Source of the DNA: Karalla daura
Taxonomy: Eukaryota > Chordata > Actinopteri > Chaetodontiformes > Leiognathidae
Length of the DNA: 64,000 bases
Direction: 5' to 3'
Assembly (NCBI GenBank): GCA_029224185.1
Contig: CM055192.1
Span: 744,001-808,000 of the forward strand
A model generated the notes under the pieces. It saw only the letters and a list, made by a program, of their open reading frames with translations. It was not told where the DNA came from and ran no database searches. Positions 11,801 to 22,640 of the stretch are shown here, piece by piece; positions within the stretch are counted from its first letter, which is position 1; every line of letters begins with the position of its first letter. Both the position numbers and the translations under genes were made by a program.

Positions 11801-14800
11801 TTCCAAGGTCCCAAAGGCTGAATATGTTCCTAACATCATTAGGAAGGACGATGCCTCCATCATACCTATTCTTTATGTGAGTAGCAGCAGTGGCGGAGCC
11901 AGAAATGTTTCATTGGGGTGGCCAGAGTGAGACCGTTGCTCAGATTGGGGTGGCAGCACAAAGATACCACTTTGATTTCTGTTTTCATGATTAGAATTGA
12001 CTGTTGTTTTGATATATATTCATTGTTTTCAGTGTGACCTCATATAGTAGTTGTGCCACCATTCAGATCATTTCGATAGTTAACAGGAAATCTCCACCAG
12101 TGTAAATATTAATAAACTTATACGTTCTTGTTCCCACAGTCCTAGATTGATACATGACATTTCTTCTGTTATTGTCTCGTTTCCCCGAGAACAAAATCAA
12201 AGACAAGAAGGCTACAGAGGCACATATGAAAGGGACAGACATCCATTAGCAAGGAGAAAAGACAGGCAGGATAGGAATTGGGTGATGAGTGATTACCACA
12301 CACCAAGTTGAACAATCTAAAGAGTAGAGTTGACTCACGGGTAAATACATGTACGGTGCATGGAACTTGCACAAAAGACCTGAGAGCATCCCACTTGCAT
12401 TTCATAGATGTCCTTGGTGTAGCTTGATAAACAAAGACACTGTAAGATCTTTGCTCAAGTGGAAAGGTTGTTTGCTCCAGTAAAATGTGTCCATGCAGAA
12501 CTAATGTTTTGTGCCACAGCGCTGAGTTTTATCCCCGCAGTCACGCCATGCAATTCTCCACTAGAATGCTAGGGGGACTGTAGAATTTCCGGGATCTGTG
12601 GCAAAATCTTCAACTCACTGGTGACTGTGACTTATGATTTAAAGATGTCTTGGCAAGTCGGCATTAAAACTGCAGGGATGGCAAATGCGGGGACGGTGAG
12701 CAGTACAAATGCTCGTAATTGCTGAGTTCCTCAATGATGCACTCCTCACTTTAGTTAGCGCTCACTCGTAAGTGCATTTAAAATGGCAGTCTAGCAGCAG
12801 GGGCAAAGCTGAGTCCCGGAAATCACTTGAAATGACATTTGAGAGGCACCCGTGTACTACATGGATAGGCCCATGTAGTACTTTACAGGTATGGTAGTAC
12901 ATAACATAAATAATGGAAGCATAACGATGCTCAAAAGTGGACTGTCGTTCTCAAAGACTAACAGGGGAACTTGGTTTCAGATTATTGTTAACTGACAAAA
13001 ATAGAACTGAAAATTTACTTTCTTTAAGTTCTTCTATCATACTATTACTTATATGTTCAATTCATATTTTTTGAAGAAACTTGAAGAAGAGGGAATATGC
13101 ATCCTTCAGTGATCTTTATCTTAACCTTTTTCTGTGGTACATATATTAATAATTAATCATGGTCACTGGAAATAAAAAATGATTATCTGCAAATCAGAAG
13201 TAACTTGGCCACATGTGCTAATGTCAGGTACTGCAGTGATAGCAGAAACAAAATATCTTAGACTTCTAATTGAAAATAATTTTAAATGCAATGTTACAAT
13301 GAAACAAACTGTTTACATCAGTTAAGAGATTTAATTTTCACTTCAGGGAATTCATGTTTTTCTCTCCTTTTATTTCTCATGTTTAGGAGGTGTCTGAAAT
13401 CATGAGTCATGCCTTTGAAAGAGGACTCATGTCATGCCATGTGTTTGTTTTGTATTTGATCATCGACTTTAATGCACAGATCGAGCATTTCTTCATATGT
13501 TGTCTAGGACTGTGATTGTTACCATCTAATAGGGGATGTTTTAGTTCTAACAAAGACAGACTTAAGGCTTTAGGCAATCTGTACAATGTCCTACTCCTAC
13601 AAAATGCAACGAAAGGTGCAGCAAATTAGGCATTCAGTCTCTAAAATGGTCATAGGTGCGTTTTGGGTGTTACATGAATTAAAACAATGCCTGTGTTACC
13701 TTTTATTCCCCTCACATGCCACGTACACTGGTACTTTGCTATTTTGATAACTGGGACAGGCATGTGATCATTGGCTGACCCCCTGCCTCCGTCCATGGGC
13801 ACAGATGGAGGGTGGGTCAGGTGGGATTTGACCCACCCCGATTTGAATGCACTTCGATTCGTCCCCCCTCTTTTTAGGAGAAAATGGCGACAGCTTTGTC
13901 CCCCACCAGTTCAAAAAACCTACCTGCGCCGCTGCCTCCATAATCTTCCTGCATCAGCATTACCCTATCGACAACTGTGTCTGACAGCATACAGGAGAGG
14001 CCACAGCACCAATAGAAACCGAGGGGGAGAGTACATCCCAATGTGGGCAATAATGATTTTTCATCTATAACACTGCTATGCGATTTTAACAGAAGCATCC
14101 ACTTTCACCGAGGGACAGGTTTGTGATTGTTGGTGGTATAAAATTTGGCTTTTTAGGTATTATGAGAATGTGAATGTCGCTCCTTACCTTGTAAACGTAC
14201 TCTGAGTACTTTGGGGGTGGAATTTAAGGATTTTGAGTGGTCTAGTGACAATCTGATGTCAAGTCAGACTTTGAAGACAAGTCCTTATTCAAAACTTCTG
14301 ACGATGTCATGTGTAATTGTATCCTTTCTTTTTCTTTTCAAGGTTTTAAAATAGGAGTCTTCTGCTTTCTGGGTAGTCCTTTTAATACAGTGTTAAGATT
14401 GAAAGATATCTGCTAAACAATGGAGGAGTATAAGAAACGACTTGTGTGAATGAGGTGTGAAAATCCCTTCTCCTAGCCAGTAGGTGGACTGCTCAGTAGG
14501 GGTTTTTACACCCACACACCTGCAAGTCTCCTCTTTACTTAATATAAAAAAAATAAAAAGAGAGAGAGAGAGAGCACAGCAAAGAGCTTAATGACAATCA
14601 CAACATAATTATCACAACAATCTATAGCAACCCAGTGTAGCAATGGTGAATTACTAGTACAATTAGAGATGTGATTTATCCTGCTGCTACTAATCTATAA
14701 CACTTCAATGTTTCAAATCCAAGTTTCTACCTCACACATCATCTCAAAAATGCATCTGAATATCCCCAGATTCATGGAGCCTGCCAAGAGCCAAATGTGA

Positions 14801-17800
14801 CTGTTATTCTCCTCAATGGAAAGCCTGTAAGCGAGCGGTATGGCTTAACCAGTAGTTGATTAATTAACTTAATTTGCACTAGTCTACACAAGCTGAGAGG
14901 TGTTGACAAGTCAGGGTTTTTTCCCCTCTCTGTGGGTGATTATGATCTATATAAAAATAAAATCCTCCTGCTCCGTCACTGATGTTCATGAGTCATGTAC
15001 TCCGCATTACGACCACCTGCTGTGCACCTGGTGACGTCACCCTTGGATCACAAGTGACTTTTGGCTCGAGATGTACAGTATGGCAATGTTATTGTTACTT
15101 TATTGTTTGCAAAGATGTACCTCGATCTGTAACTGTGTATCTCAGTCTGTGTGTCTGTAATCAGATTTGTGAATGCGTACAGACAAATCTGCAAATGCAT
15201 ATAAAGATATGTACGCGTACATGAATTTGTAAATGTGTATGCAAATCTGTAAACAATTGTTTACACAAAAGTGTAAACAATTTGGTATTCTTATGACCTA
15301 TACACCTGTTGCCCTGCTAGCCGGAGCTCAGGGCAAAAGATAAATTACACACAAATCTTTTATACACAAATTTTTCATTGCATGTAATATAATGTTATCC
15401 TGCATACAACATTATATTATAATCACATATATTAATTATAATACAATATAAAAAATAACTATTGAGGATTAGTTATATGATTTTTGCATTTTTCTGCCCC
15501 ATCCATCCATGCATTATATTAACTAATTTATCTAAAACGTATTATAATTGTAACTTGAAATGGGAGTGAGGTGCTTTGCTCAAGGGCTCTAGAGCTGAGG
15601 GAGCGACTGATGATGTCCATCACCAACTGCTTATCTGGAGTGGGTGGCAGCAGTAGCAACTTGAGCAAATATTCCCAAATTCTCAGACTTTCCTGAATCT
15701 CTGCAACTTTGGCTAATAAGCAGTCACCACTGGTTAAGTTTCAGAATTCAATTATTCTATTATGTGTGAGAAAGTTGATGGCCAACGGATTCATCCACTG
15801 ACCCAAAGTAAGAAGCGATGACACATGCAACCTTGGTCTCTCGATGACCTCTAGCTTTGGCTGAATCATGTGGTGTGTCAAGGGACAGTAATCCACTATT
15901 CTACGTGGCAAATCACAATTATATTTCTTTTATTGAAATGTAGGGAACAGGCAGAATCACAAGGTAAAAACTATCAGCATTGGCAATACTGGCACTGTAT
16001 TTACTCAATGAAGTAGGATTGCTTAAGAAAAAAAACTGGGATTTGGGAAATCTTAGGCAAAATGCACTCTTTCCTATAAAAGTGTGATTGATTAAGTAAA
16101 AAACAAAGGTGAATCCTACTACATAAATGGCTGCAAATGAAATAGGTTGGTTCTGGTCAGGAGGATTTCATGAAAAAATAAGTGCTACCTAATTCTCTTT
16201 TTGTTTCCCTCTTAAAGGACCATGAACACGCCACATTTGATGACATACTTGGTAAGTTTAGCTTTTTTTGTTGTTTTATTTCCAAATTTAGCTCTCAAAT
16301 GAAAATTACTCTCGCACTGTAAATGTGGAAGAGATAAGGATGGAATAAGTTTCAGCTTGCTGGAGCGCAGAGAGATGACTCATTGTTATGTGTCTGGGGG
16401 ACAGCCAATTTATATGTCTCACCATTACAGCTGAGTAGGAAAAGTGACACCTCTCTTTCTCTCTCTGCCAATCTGGCACCCAGAGGAGATAGAGAAGAAA
16501 CTGACTGCCTATAGAAAAGGATGTAAAATCCGGAACATGCTCATTTTCTGCCAGGTGAGTCATAAGTCAAAAAGTGGCGATTTCTCTCAAAATAATATCT
16601 TCTAAACTGCTCACTTACCTTTGTTCATTTTAAGTATCTAGGTAAGTTGGAATAAATAAGAAATTCTGTGATTTTAGTTGAACAGCTGGCTTATAGAAAG
16701 TACTGTATCAGTACACATGAATTCTTTTTTTTTTTTAAAGATTTTACAATAGCAATCACACTAGCAGACACAATCAGTGTCAATAAGTATCACAATAATG
16801 TGATTCTGGATCAGACTGGATTGGATTAATTATATAATTAAAAGTAAAAATAATTTTTTAAATGGTCCATAGGCTGCCCCAACATATGACAAGGCAATTT
16901 TCCAAAAAAAAGTAATTGTGAGTAAACTACCGATGTATCATCCAAATATGTACCATTCCATTTCATACTGTATTTTCCATCTTCTTCATCCAGGGAGGTC
17001 CTGGACATCTGTACCTGTTGAAGAATAAAGTCGCCACCTTCGCAAAGGTGGAGAAGGAGGAAGACATGGTCCAGTAAGACTTGCTCCATTTTTGTAATAT
17101 TCACTATAAATATATTTATTCCAGCTTATAGATACCAGGAGATACAGGACTGAATGCCATCAATCCATTGAATGCTGCATCCAATTTGCACCCAGTGTTG
17201 TTTTGTTGATCTGTTGATGCGTGTAGAACTGAAGAATCTGAAGCATGCAGACTCCATACAAAAACACTCTTGGTCTGAAGAGGTTGAATGATACAGAAAA
17301 CCTAATTTCATGCGATTTGTAATATTTCTGTCAGCCACACAATGTAAAACATTTCAATGAGATGGAAATAAATTTATTATTCAAATTTATAAATATAATT
17401 GAAATAATGCCTTTAAATGTAGCATGAACAAAATAAATTAGCTCCAAAATTGTGTTTAAAATTTTGATTGCCATGTTTTTCCTAACCTCTCCTGTCTGTG
17501 TCCAGGTTTTGGCAGCGACTCGGTAGGCTTATGAGTATGCTGAACCCAGAGCCTAACCTTATCCACATCATGGGCTGCTATGTGCTGGGCAGCGCAAATG
17601 GGGAAAAGGTAATCTTTGTTATTTGCATCATACCAATCCAAGGACACATAGAGTAGCAAGTAGTAAGTATTGCATGCATATATGCATGGCATTGGAAAAA
17701 TGAAGGACACACACATATAGGCATATATGTTTTCGTGAAGGCCTTTTGGTAAATGACTGCCATAAGTCACACATTGCCCCAAGCCAAGTTAAACCCATAA

Positions 17801-20800
17801 ACCTTCTTATTAGCTCAAAGATAATTTAAGCTAGTGTGAGGGATAAAAGAGAGGATGTCTTATTTATAGCTCTTTAATGAAATTGAAAAAGAAATGAATT
17901 AATGAAACATGATTGAAAGATGTTTTCACCAGCATAGAGCATGCCCAACCTTATCACGTGGGGTTCCACATGGATGAATTTTAGGGCCTCTACTTTTCTT
18001 GCTCTATCTGCTTCCTCTGGTCTCCATTATTAGAAAGCATGGTACAGTTTTATTTCTAGTTTCCTATTGCTATGCTGATGAAAGATATCTCCATTACTGT
18101 TAAAGAAAAAGGATGCAATTAAGTCATTTCTTTTATGTCTTGATTACATTAAAGCTTGGATGTCTTTTTTATCAGATATAGGATTTCTTTCATCAAATGA
18201 AAAGATGTAAGAAATCCTCACCAGAAGGTGAACATTTTCCTGTGAATCCTACCCCACTATAGCCTTGGGCTCCTTGGCACAGCTCATTAAGTTGGCAGTT
18301 ACAAAATAAAACATATGTTAAATTGGATCTCAAATTAGGGCAGTAGTGAGGACCAACTTTTTTAACCTATGGCAAATGGCCAAGGTGAAAGTCATCCTCT
18401 CACGGCAGCACAGCAGTAATCCATGCCTATTACACATCCAGTTGCCTCCAGGTGGTTCAAAATGCCACTGCTCATTTTCTAATCAGAGCACGAAAGAGGC
18501 AACACTCCTATCTTGGCCTCTCTCTACTGGCTGCAAGTGCACTTAAGACTTAATTTTAAGATTTTAAATGCTTAAATGGGCTTGGTCCGCTTTTCCCCTC
18601 TGAGTTACTTCCTCCGTGTTCTCCTGCTCGGTACCTCAGGTAAGCTGATCAGCTGCCCCACCTACTGGACACTTGATAATAATGCTAGCATTGTTATTAA
18701 TTATTATTATTGATATTAATTCAGTGTATACAGTGCCTTTCAGGATACCCCAGGATTTTAAACAGTAACATTGAAAAACAACACAACCGTTTCAGCAGGT
18801 GAAGGCCTGAGAGAACAAATGCCTCTTCAAAATTGATATGAATTATTCCAGTTTTTCGGCTTGGTGAACACGTAGTGGGAGCAGGTCCTACAGAGAGCGA
18901 GCTGTCACACTGACGACCTTGCTCCCAAAGGTGCATTTGCTTGTGTAGGGGATGGTGAGGAGACACAGGTTGGCAGACTGCAGGTTCCGTGAGGGATGGT
19001 GAACATGGAGGAAGTTGGTTAAATATTGAGGGCATGCAGGGATTTGTAGGTGAGATGAGGAGCTTGAAGGGGGATAAGAAATATCGAATGGGGAACCTGT
19101 GCAGCCGTTTGAGGGTGGGGTGATGTGCTGCCAGGGTTTGGTGGGGGAATGAACCATAGCAACTGAGTTTTGCACATGTTGAAGCCTGTCCAGAATTTTA
19201 TTGGTGACTCCATGGAGGATGGCATTGCAGCAGTCCAGATGGGAGGTGATGAAAGCGTGTATGAGGGTTTCAGCAATGGAACCAGAGAGTGATGGCCAGT
19301 CTGGAGATATTTCTGAGGTGGAAGAAGGCAGATTTGGTGGCAGATTTAATGTGTGAATCAAATGAAAGGATTGAGTCCAGGTTAACAATAAGGTTGTAGA
19401 CCTCCATGGACAGCAAGGTGGAAACACCATCCACTAAGAAGATGAGATCTGTGACCTTGTGAAGCAGAGATTTAGGAGCGGTGGCAATGGCCTTCGCTTT
19501 CTTGCTGTTGAGTTGGAACAGGTCGGTCGTCATCTTTGTTTCATTCAGGCAGTTGATAAGAGAATGTGGGGGGAGCTGGGCAGATGGAGAGGTGCTAAGA
19601 TACAGTTGGGAATCATCAGCATAGCAGTGAAAATTCAAACGATGGAGGAGGATGATCTGACTAAGTGGGAGCATGTGAATGGTGAAGGGGAGGTTTGGTA
19701 AGGTCAATGTTAGACACCCCTCTTGTCCTGAATGTCAGATTGTGCAGGCTTGTCCTGCCCTTTCTCTGAGGGTCTTCAGAGAAATGGCGGTATATGCTCT
19801 AGCATGTAGGGTGTGGAATTTGGGGTTGTCTTTGTGTTGACTTTATCCACAAGGACGATCTACTTCTTCCATGATGGAGGAGTAGTTTTTATCACCTCAA
19901 ACTACCATGACCTTTAAAACGGAACCATTACAGACAGCTCATGGAATCTATTATTTCAACTTTACACAACTTTTCTTTTCTTATATCACTGCTGCAGTAA
20001 ACTCCCAGCTATACTCTGGATCCCAGGCACTTCAACACCAGTGACACAGCAGCTCTTGTGTCCAACGCTTGAGAGAATATTCCAGCCCATGCTACCAGCT
20101 CAGGAGCTCTTTCATGCTCCTGTGTCTGTCGGTTAAGAACACTGTATTTTATGGTGGGTTGACTCAGCAAACTCAGCTCACCTGCTCATTCCAGTCAGCC
20201 CACCTGGTGCTGGAGGAACCTTGACTGGCCTGGCTCCACCTCCTACGAAGCTGGGATACCCAGGCCACACAATTGCATTCATGACAGTGCTGTACATTTC
20301 TCAGAATGTTCATCAGTTTCATACTGACAAGTTGTGTTGTGGTCTGTGTTGCTGTGTATGATCCATTATTCATCTGCATGGTGCTGCAGGCCATTTAGCT
20401 AATTATATATTCTTTTAAATACATGATACATGCATGGCCAGAAATCTTACCAACATCACCTCTTACTTACTCATCCATGTCAGTGTAAATAGTACACTGA
20501 CATTTTCACATACACTCAACGGCAGTTTTGTGTGAGCCTCCTCCTGTGCCATGCATCTCTGCATCTGTGCTGTTCCAGTTGCCTTTGTTTTGAAATGACT
20601 CATGGTAATTGTAGTATAATATTAACCCTCTTCCTATCGTCTGTGCCTCCAGCTGATACAGACTCTGAAGAAGCTGATGAGACCCTCTTCAGTTGAATTC
20701 AAGTCCCCACTCGAGCTGTCTGCGCAGGGTGAGAGAACTACACACACACTCAAAGATGAGATGAGACAACTATGTTGAATCACTGTTTAGCTATCTCTAG

Positions 20801-21155
20801 AAGATGTCACATGTGGATGACGCACCTGTGACACGTTAACGATATAAGCACACATACAGTATTTGCATTGATATGTATCATCAATTACACATATCCACCT
20901 GCTGAATATAAATAAGTAAATACTAAAAATAATAATTCACTCAATGCTGTTTGAGGGCAAAGAAGAAACCACATGAAAAAAACCCTCATCAATATGCTTA
21001 ATGCGTGTTGGATGAGGTCATGCCACTCACTTTCCTTGTGTTGTCTTATGGCTGCAGGCAAAGACATGATTGAGATGTACTTTGACTTCCGCCTGTTCCG
21101 CCTGTGGAAAAGCCGCCAGCATTCGAAGCTGCTGGATTATGATGACGTTTTGTGA
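6176..21155 (+). CDS. Gene A: C-terminal exons of a conserved vertebrate protein (name not recognised)
   Basis: Ten exons with GT/AG junctions and matching phases join into one frame of 270 residues ending in TGA at 21153-21155. An eleventh, optional exon is listed separately. Visible parts in order: a basic stretch (SFRKHLRMVGSRRMK), a Ser/Arg-rich segment with RSWSDP that resembles a 14-3-3 or basophilic-kinase site, an acidic linker (DIDWEEERN), the block PPKIMLISSKVPKAEYVP, and a compact C-terminal domain rich in beta and alpha predictions (MLIFCQGGPGHLYLLKNKV, then FWQRLGRLMSMLNPEPNLIH), ending KLLDYDDVL. No membrane segment or catalytic motif is seen. The frame has no internal stop, and the repeats around it lie in introns, so the gene looks functional. 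The start codon and earlier exons lie before the window. I could not name the family with confidence and assign no function. Confidence 0.85.
6473..7053. mobile_element. Non-autonomous DNA element, family 'GATATTCCACTGGATAC', copy 2
   Basis: The terminal repeats are ACCCCCATATTCCATTGGAT on the left and ATCCAGTGGAATATCGGGGTT on the right. Internal blocks match copy 1 in inverse orientation. At about 580 bp without coding capacity it may be closer to the basic unit of the family. Confidence 0.7.
7878..8280 (-). mobile_element. LINE fragment (L2-like)
   Basis: The reverse frame has IVIYLSLPPDDPIVPGQIST and WMDHHLQFNFSNTEVFLIPA, the segment after the YADD box of L2-type reverse transcriptases. 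The following helix-rich segment is frameshifted. Truncated at both ends. Confidence 0.8.
8745..8840 (+). repeat. SINE-like or MITE-like fragment
   Basis: TGTGAATGGCTGAATGTGCCTTGAGAGTGGTCAACAAGATTGGAAAAGCACAATATAAG resembles the 'TTTGAGTGGTC...AGCGCTATATAA' module found in many fish interspersed repeats. Confidence 0.5.
8841..8862. repeat. Interstitial telomere-like repeat (CCTAAC)n
   Basis: Three to four units of CCTAAC lie directly before a (TG)n tract. Confidence 0.85.
8869..8908. repeat. (TG)n microsatellite
   Basis: A TG run with one CG interruption, adjoining the telomere-like units. Confidence 0.95.
8967..9053 (+). CDS. Gene A exon b
   Basis: The acceptor is ...CCCTCAG and the donor GTGAGT. 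The exon reads TYTERRAKSFNRSWSDPTPVK and on to HDPRE. The RSWSDP motif is a plausible phosphoserine site. The phase matches the exons before and after. Confidence 0.85.
10395..10830 (+). mobile_element. LINE fragment, 3' end of ORF2
   Basis: Forward frames, with frameshifts, give PRKLRSSNVCSKM, FYHSFVASV, WGSSIGASDSNRLNKLIRKA and TDRLICQRDRYRKSFLP. This is the C-terminal module of a widespread fish non-LTR retrotransposon. Decayed. Confidence 0.75.
11575..11702 (+). CDS. Gene A exon c
   Basis: The acceptor CTAG and donor GTGAGG bound 128 bases. The frame is open, with an acidic centre (DQDIDWEEERN) and the end FIPPKIM. It starts with the two bases that complete Gly from exon b and ends in phase 0. 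Confidence 0.9.
11793..11876 (+). CDS. Gene A exon d
   Basis: The exon has exactly 28 codons between CACAG and GTGAGT, reading LISSKVPKAEYVPNIIRKDD then ASIIPILY. The intron before it is only 90 bases. It is in phase 0 at both ends, so it can join either the optional exon at 14770 or the exon at 16218. Confidence 0.9.
11886..12010 (+). mobile_element. hAT-like element end (CAGTGGCGGAGCCAGAAA)
   Basis: It begins with CAGTGGCGGAGCCAGAAATGTTTCATTGGGGTGGCC, which resembles hAT termini from fish genomes. The partner end was not found, so the size is unknown. Confidence 0.45.
12010..13765. other. Gene A intron without recognised features
   Basis: Read on both strands; no splice-bounded coding block, RNA gene or terminal repeat was seen. 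Confidence 0.5.
13770..13935 (-). mobile_element. hAT-like element end
   Basis: On the reverse strand it begins CAGCGGCGCAGGTAGGTTTTTTGAACTGGTGGGGGAC, a hAT-like terminus. Its other end was not identified. Confidence 0.4.
14770..14826 (+). CDS. Gene A candidate optional exon
   Basis: There are 19 codons between CCCCAG and GTAAGC, in phase 0 at both ends, reading IHGACQEPNVTVILLNGKP. Skipping it leaves the frame intact (...ILY joined to DHEHATF...). The junctions are good, but the stretch is short and could be a cryptic or alternatively spliced exon. Confidence 0.45.
16218..16251 (+). CDS. Gene A exon e
   Basis: A short 34-base exon between TTAAAG and GTAAGT reads DHEHATFDDIL and leaves one base that makes Glu with the next exon. 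Confidence 0.85.
16484..16554 (+). CDS. Gene A exon f
   Basis: The exon lies between ACCCAG and GTGAGT. It reads EEIEKKLTAYRKGCKIRNML and IFCQ, an amphipathic helix followed by a hydrophobic strand, with correct phases on both sides. Confidence 0.9.
16994..17073 (+). CDS. Gene A exon g
   Basis: The exon lies between CATCCAG and GTAAGA. It reads GGPGHLYLLKNKVATFAKVE and KEEDMV, and leaves two bases that complete Gln in the next exon. Confidence 0.9.
17506..17608 (+). CDS. Gene A exon h
   Basis: The exon lies between TGTCCAG and GTAATC. It reads FWQRLGRLMSMLNPEPNLIH and IMGCYVLGSANGEK. It is followed by a 3-kb intron holding two LINE fragments in opposite directions. Confidence 0.9.
17940..18640 (+). 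mobile_element. LINE fragment (L2-like), gapped
   Basis: Forward frames show traces of the GVPQGSILGPLLF block (GVPHG*ILGPLLFLLYLLPL) near 17960, YCYAD at 18070, and then the C-terminal block ...FLIRARKRQHS...LGPLFPSELLPPCSPARYLR at 18440-18640. It has frameshifts and stops. It lies in a gene A intron, in the same direction as the gene. Confidence 0.7.
18717..19720 (-). mobile_element. LINE fragment (L2/CR1-like), reverse transcriptase and 3' end
   Basis: Two long overlapping reverse frames carry FHCYADDSQLYLSTSPSAQL, the polymerase YADD box, then SFDSHIKSATKSAFFHLRNI, and after a frameshift AETLIHAFITSHLDCCNAIL and FLHVHHPSRNLQSANLCLLT. It is the best preserved LINE fragment in gene A and is antisense to it. 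Confidence 0.85.
20020..20290 (-). mobile_element. Degraded LTR related to the solo LTR at 57.3 kb
   Basis: It shares the order CCCAGGCAC..., CAGCTCAGGAGCT, TTTATGGTGGG, CAGCTCACC, CAGCCCACCTG and GGCTCCACCTCCTA with 57307-57641. No terminal TG...CA was located. Confidence 0.5.
20653..20728 (+). CDS. Gene A exon i
   Basis: The exon lies between CCTCCAG and GTGAGA. It reads LIQTLKKLMRPSSVEFKSPL and ELSAQ, and leaves one base that makes Gly with the last exon. Confidence 0.9.
21058..21155 (+). CDS. Gene A terminal coding exon
   Basis: The acceptor is GCTGCAG. The exon reads KDMIEMYFDFRLFRLWKSRQ then HSKLLDYDDVL and stops at TGA (21153-21155). The aromatic- and basic-rich end looks like a folded domain terminus rather than a disordered tail. 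Confidence 0.9.
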
Positions 21156-22640
21156 TAAGCCCCACCTCCTGCTGTCTCACAACCTGTTGCGCAGAGATGG
21201 GCTTAAAGGCCCCCAAAAGTCTTCTCAGTTGGCTCTGTGGTGGAGCTGGAGAAGCAACCGTTGGGTTTTGTCCCCACCATGGATCCTGCAGATTCAGGCA
21301 GTGGAGTGCTTTTGACCCCTATCCATTGTGATTGTCTGACCATCTCCCAGAATGGAAAAAGGGAAGCATATTGAAATGGAAAAGTGAGGGACTCATTACC
21401 CTGCCCTAAATTTGTCAGAAGAGGCCAACTAGAGCTGGATTCCAGAGGTCAGCAAGCATACTAGGAGAGACTGCTGCAGTGAACAAGAGTGACTGAATTG
21501 AGATTTCAAATCTAATTTTGTCTTGTCTACGGAGCTCCTTAAAGATGCAGATTTATGAGGATGGTGGTATTTCCTTGGTGAAATATGGAATTTTTTCTAC
21601 AAATAAATGGAAGGTATTTGTAAGGAAAGGAATACTGACTGGAGTAGTACAGAAATGCTTGCAGCATCTTTCCTTACCATGTGAAAGTGTATACTTATAT
21701 TACTTACATTAAAAATTAGAGCTGTCAATTAAAAATAGTTTTTTTAGAGACAATTTAATCTATTAGAATTTCATAAAGACTATTGCATTAGCTCAGGTTA
21801 AATTCCTGTTTGATACTAACCTTTGATAATACACTATGGAGCAGAATCCCAGGTGTTCACACTCCAGCGACCTGCTATGGAATACCATGAAGGTCAGAGA
21901 TGTCATAGCCATGTAAAATGCTGTACATTTTCACAGTCTACCAGACCAACTGACAGGCAACATGGCCCCTGCATGTTTCAGTATTATAACTATTATTCTC
22001 ACCTGAATTTTTGGTTTGAGAGAGCTGATCGTTTTTAGTGCATCTGTGTTGCTGGTGTTTTTCCATTGCTCTCTTACATTTTGTCACAGTGTTTAGAGGT
22101 CAAAGGATATTGAAATACGTACTGTACTGTACATTTAAAAACTAAACTTGAAGCAATCAACGTAGCTATTGAATGGTAGAGTCAATTATTTTTTTGGAAT
22201 AAATTATTGTTTGTGTTTATATTCCCTAGAAACCTTTGCACTAGTGAAGCTATTTCAGTGAATATCCACTCTGCGTCTTGAAAGATAGTGAGTGCTGTAC
22301 ATAGGATATTTGAAATCATTAGTAACTTTTAGTCAGAATTTAAACTTACCTACATATTTTGTATTGAATGCATACATCAGACCAAAACTTTTTCTTTTGG
22401 CCTTTTTTAATTTTCGTGTCAAATTATGATGACGACGAACTTGATGATAATATCCACTGCTAGTTTTCAAGTTTAGAGTCAGTCAGCCTTGAGTTTATTC
22501 ACTCGAGGATCTATTTGAAATGACTTTTGTTTAACAGAGCAACAAACTTGTGCTTTGTTCAATTCCACTTTAAACCCTTTTTGTGTAAATATTCTCAAAG
22601 TAGTTATAAATTAAAAAATAAAATCAACTGTTCCCACAAA
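21156..22640 (+). other. Likely 3' UTR of gene A
   Basis: AT-rich sequence free of recognisable transposons follows the stop codon. Candidate AATAAA signals are at 22198-22203 and 22617-22622. Sequence of similar character continues to about 24.2 kb, so the transcript could be longer. Confidence 0.45.

Noticed and set aside
13771..14070. Forward 99-codon frame in a gene A intron
   Set aside because: Overlaps a hAT-like terminus and has no splice-compatible or family evidence.
6176..21155. Assigning a specific gene name to gene A
   Set aside because: Several families were considered (PACS, raftlin, KIAA0930, MADD, FAM91, NPRL3) and none matched the visible blocks.
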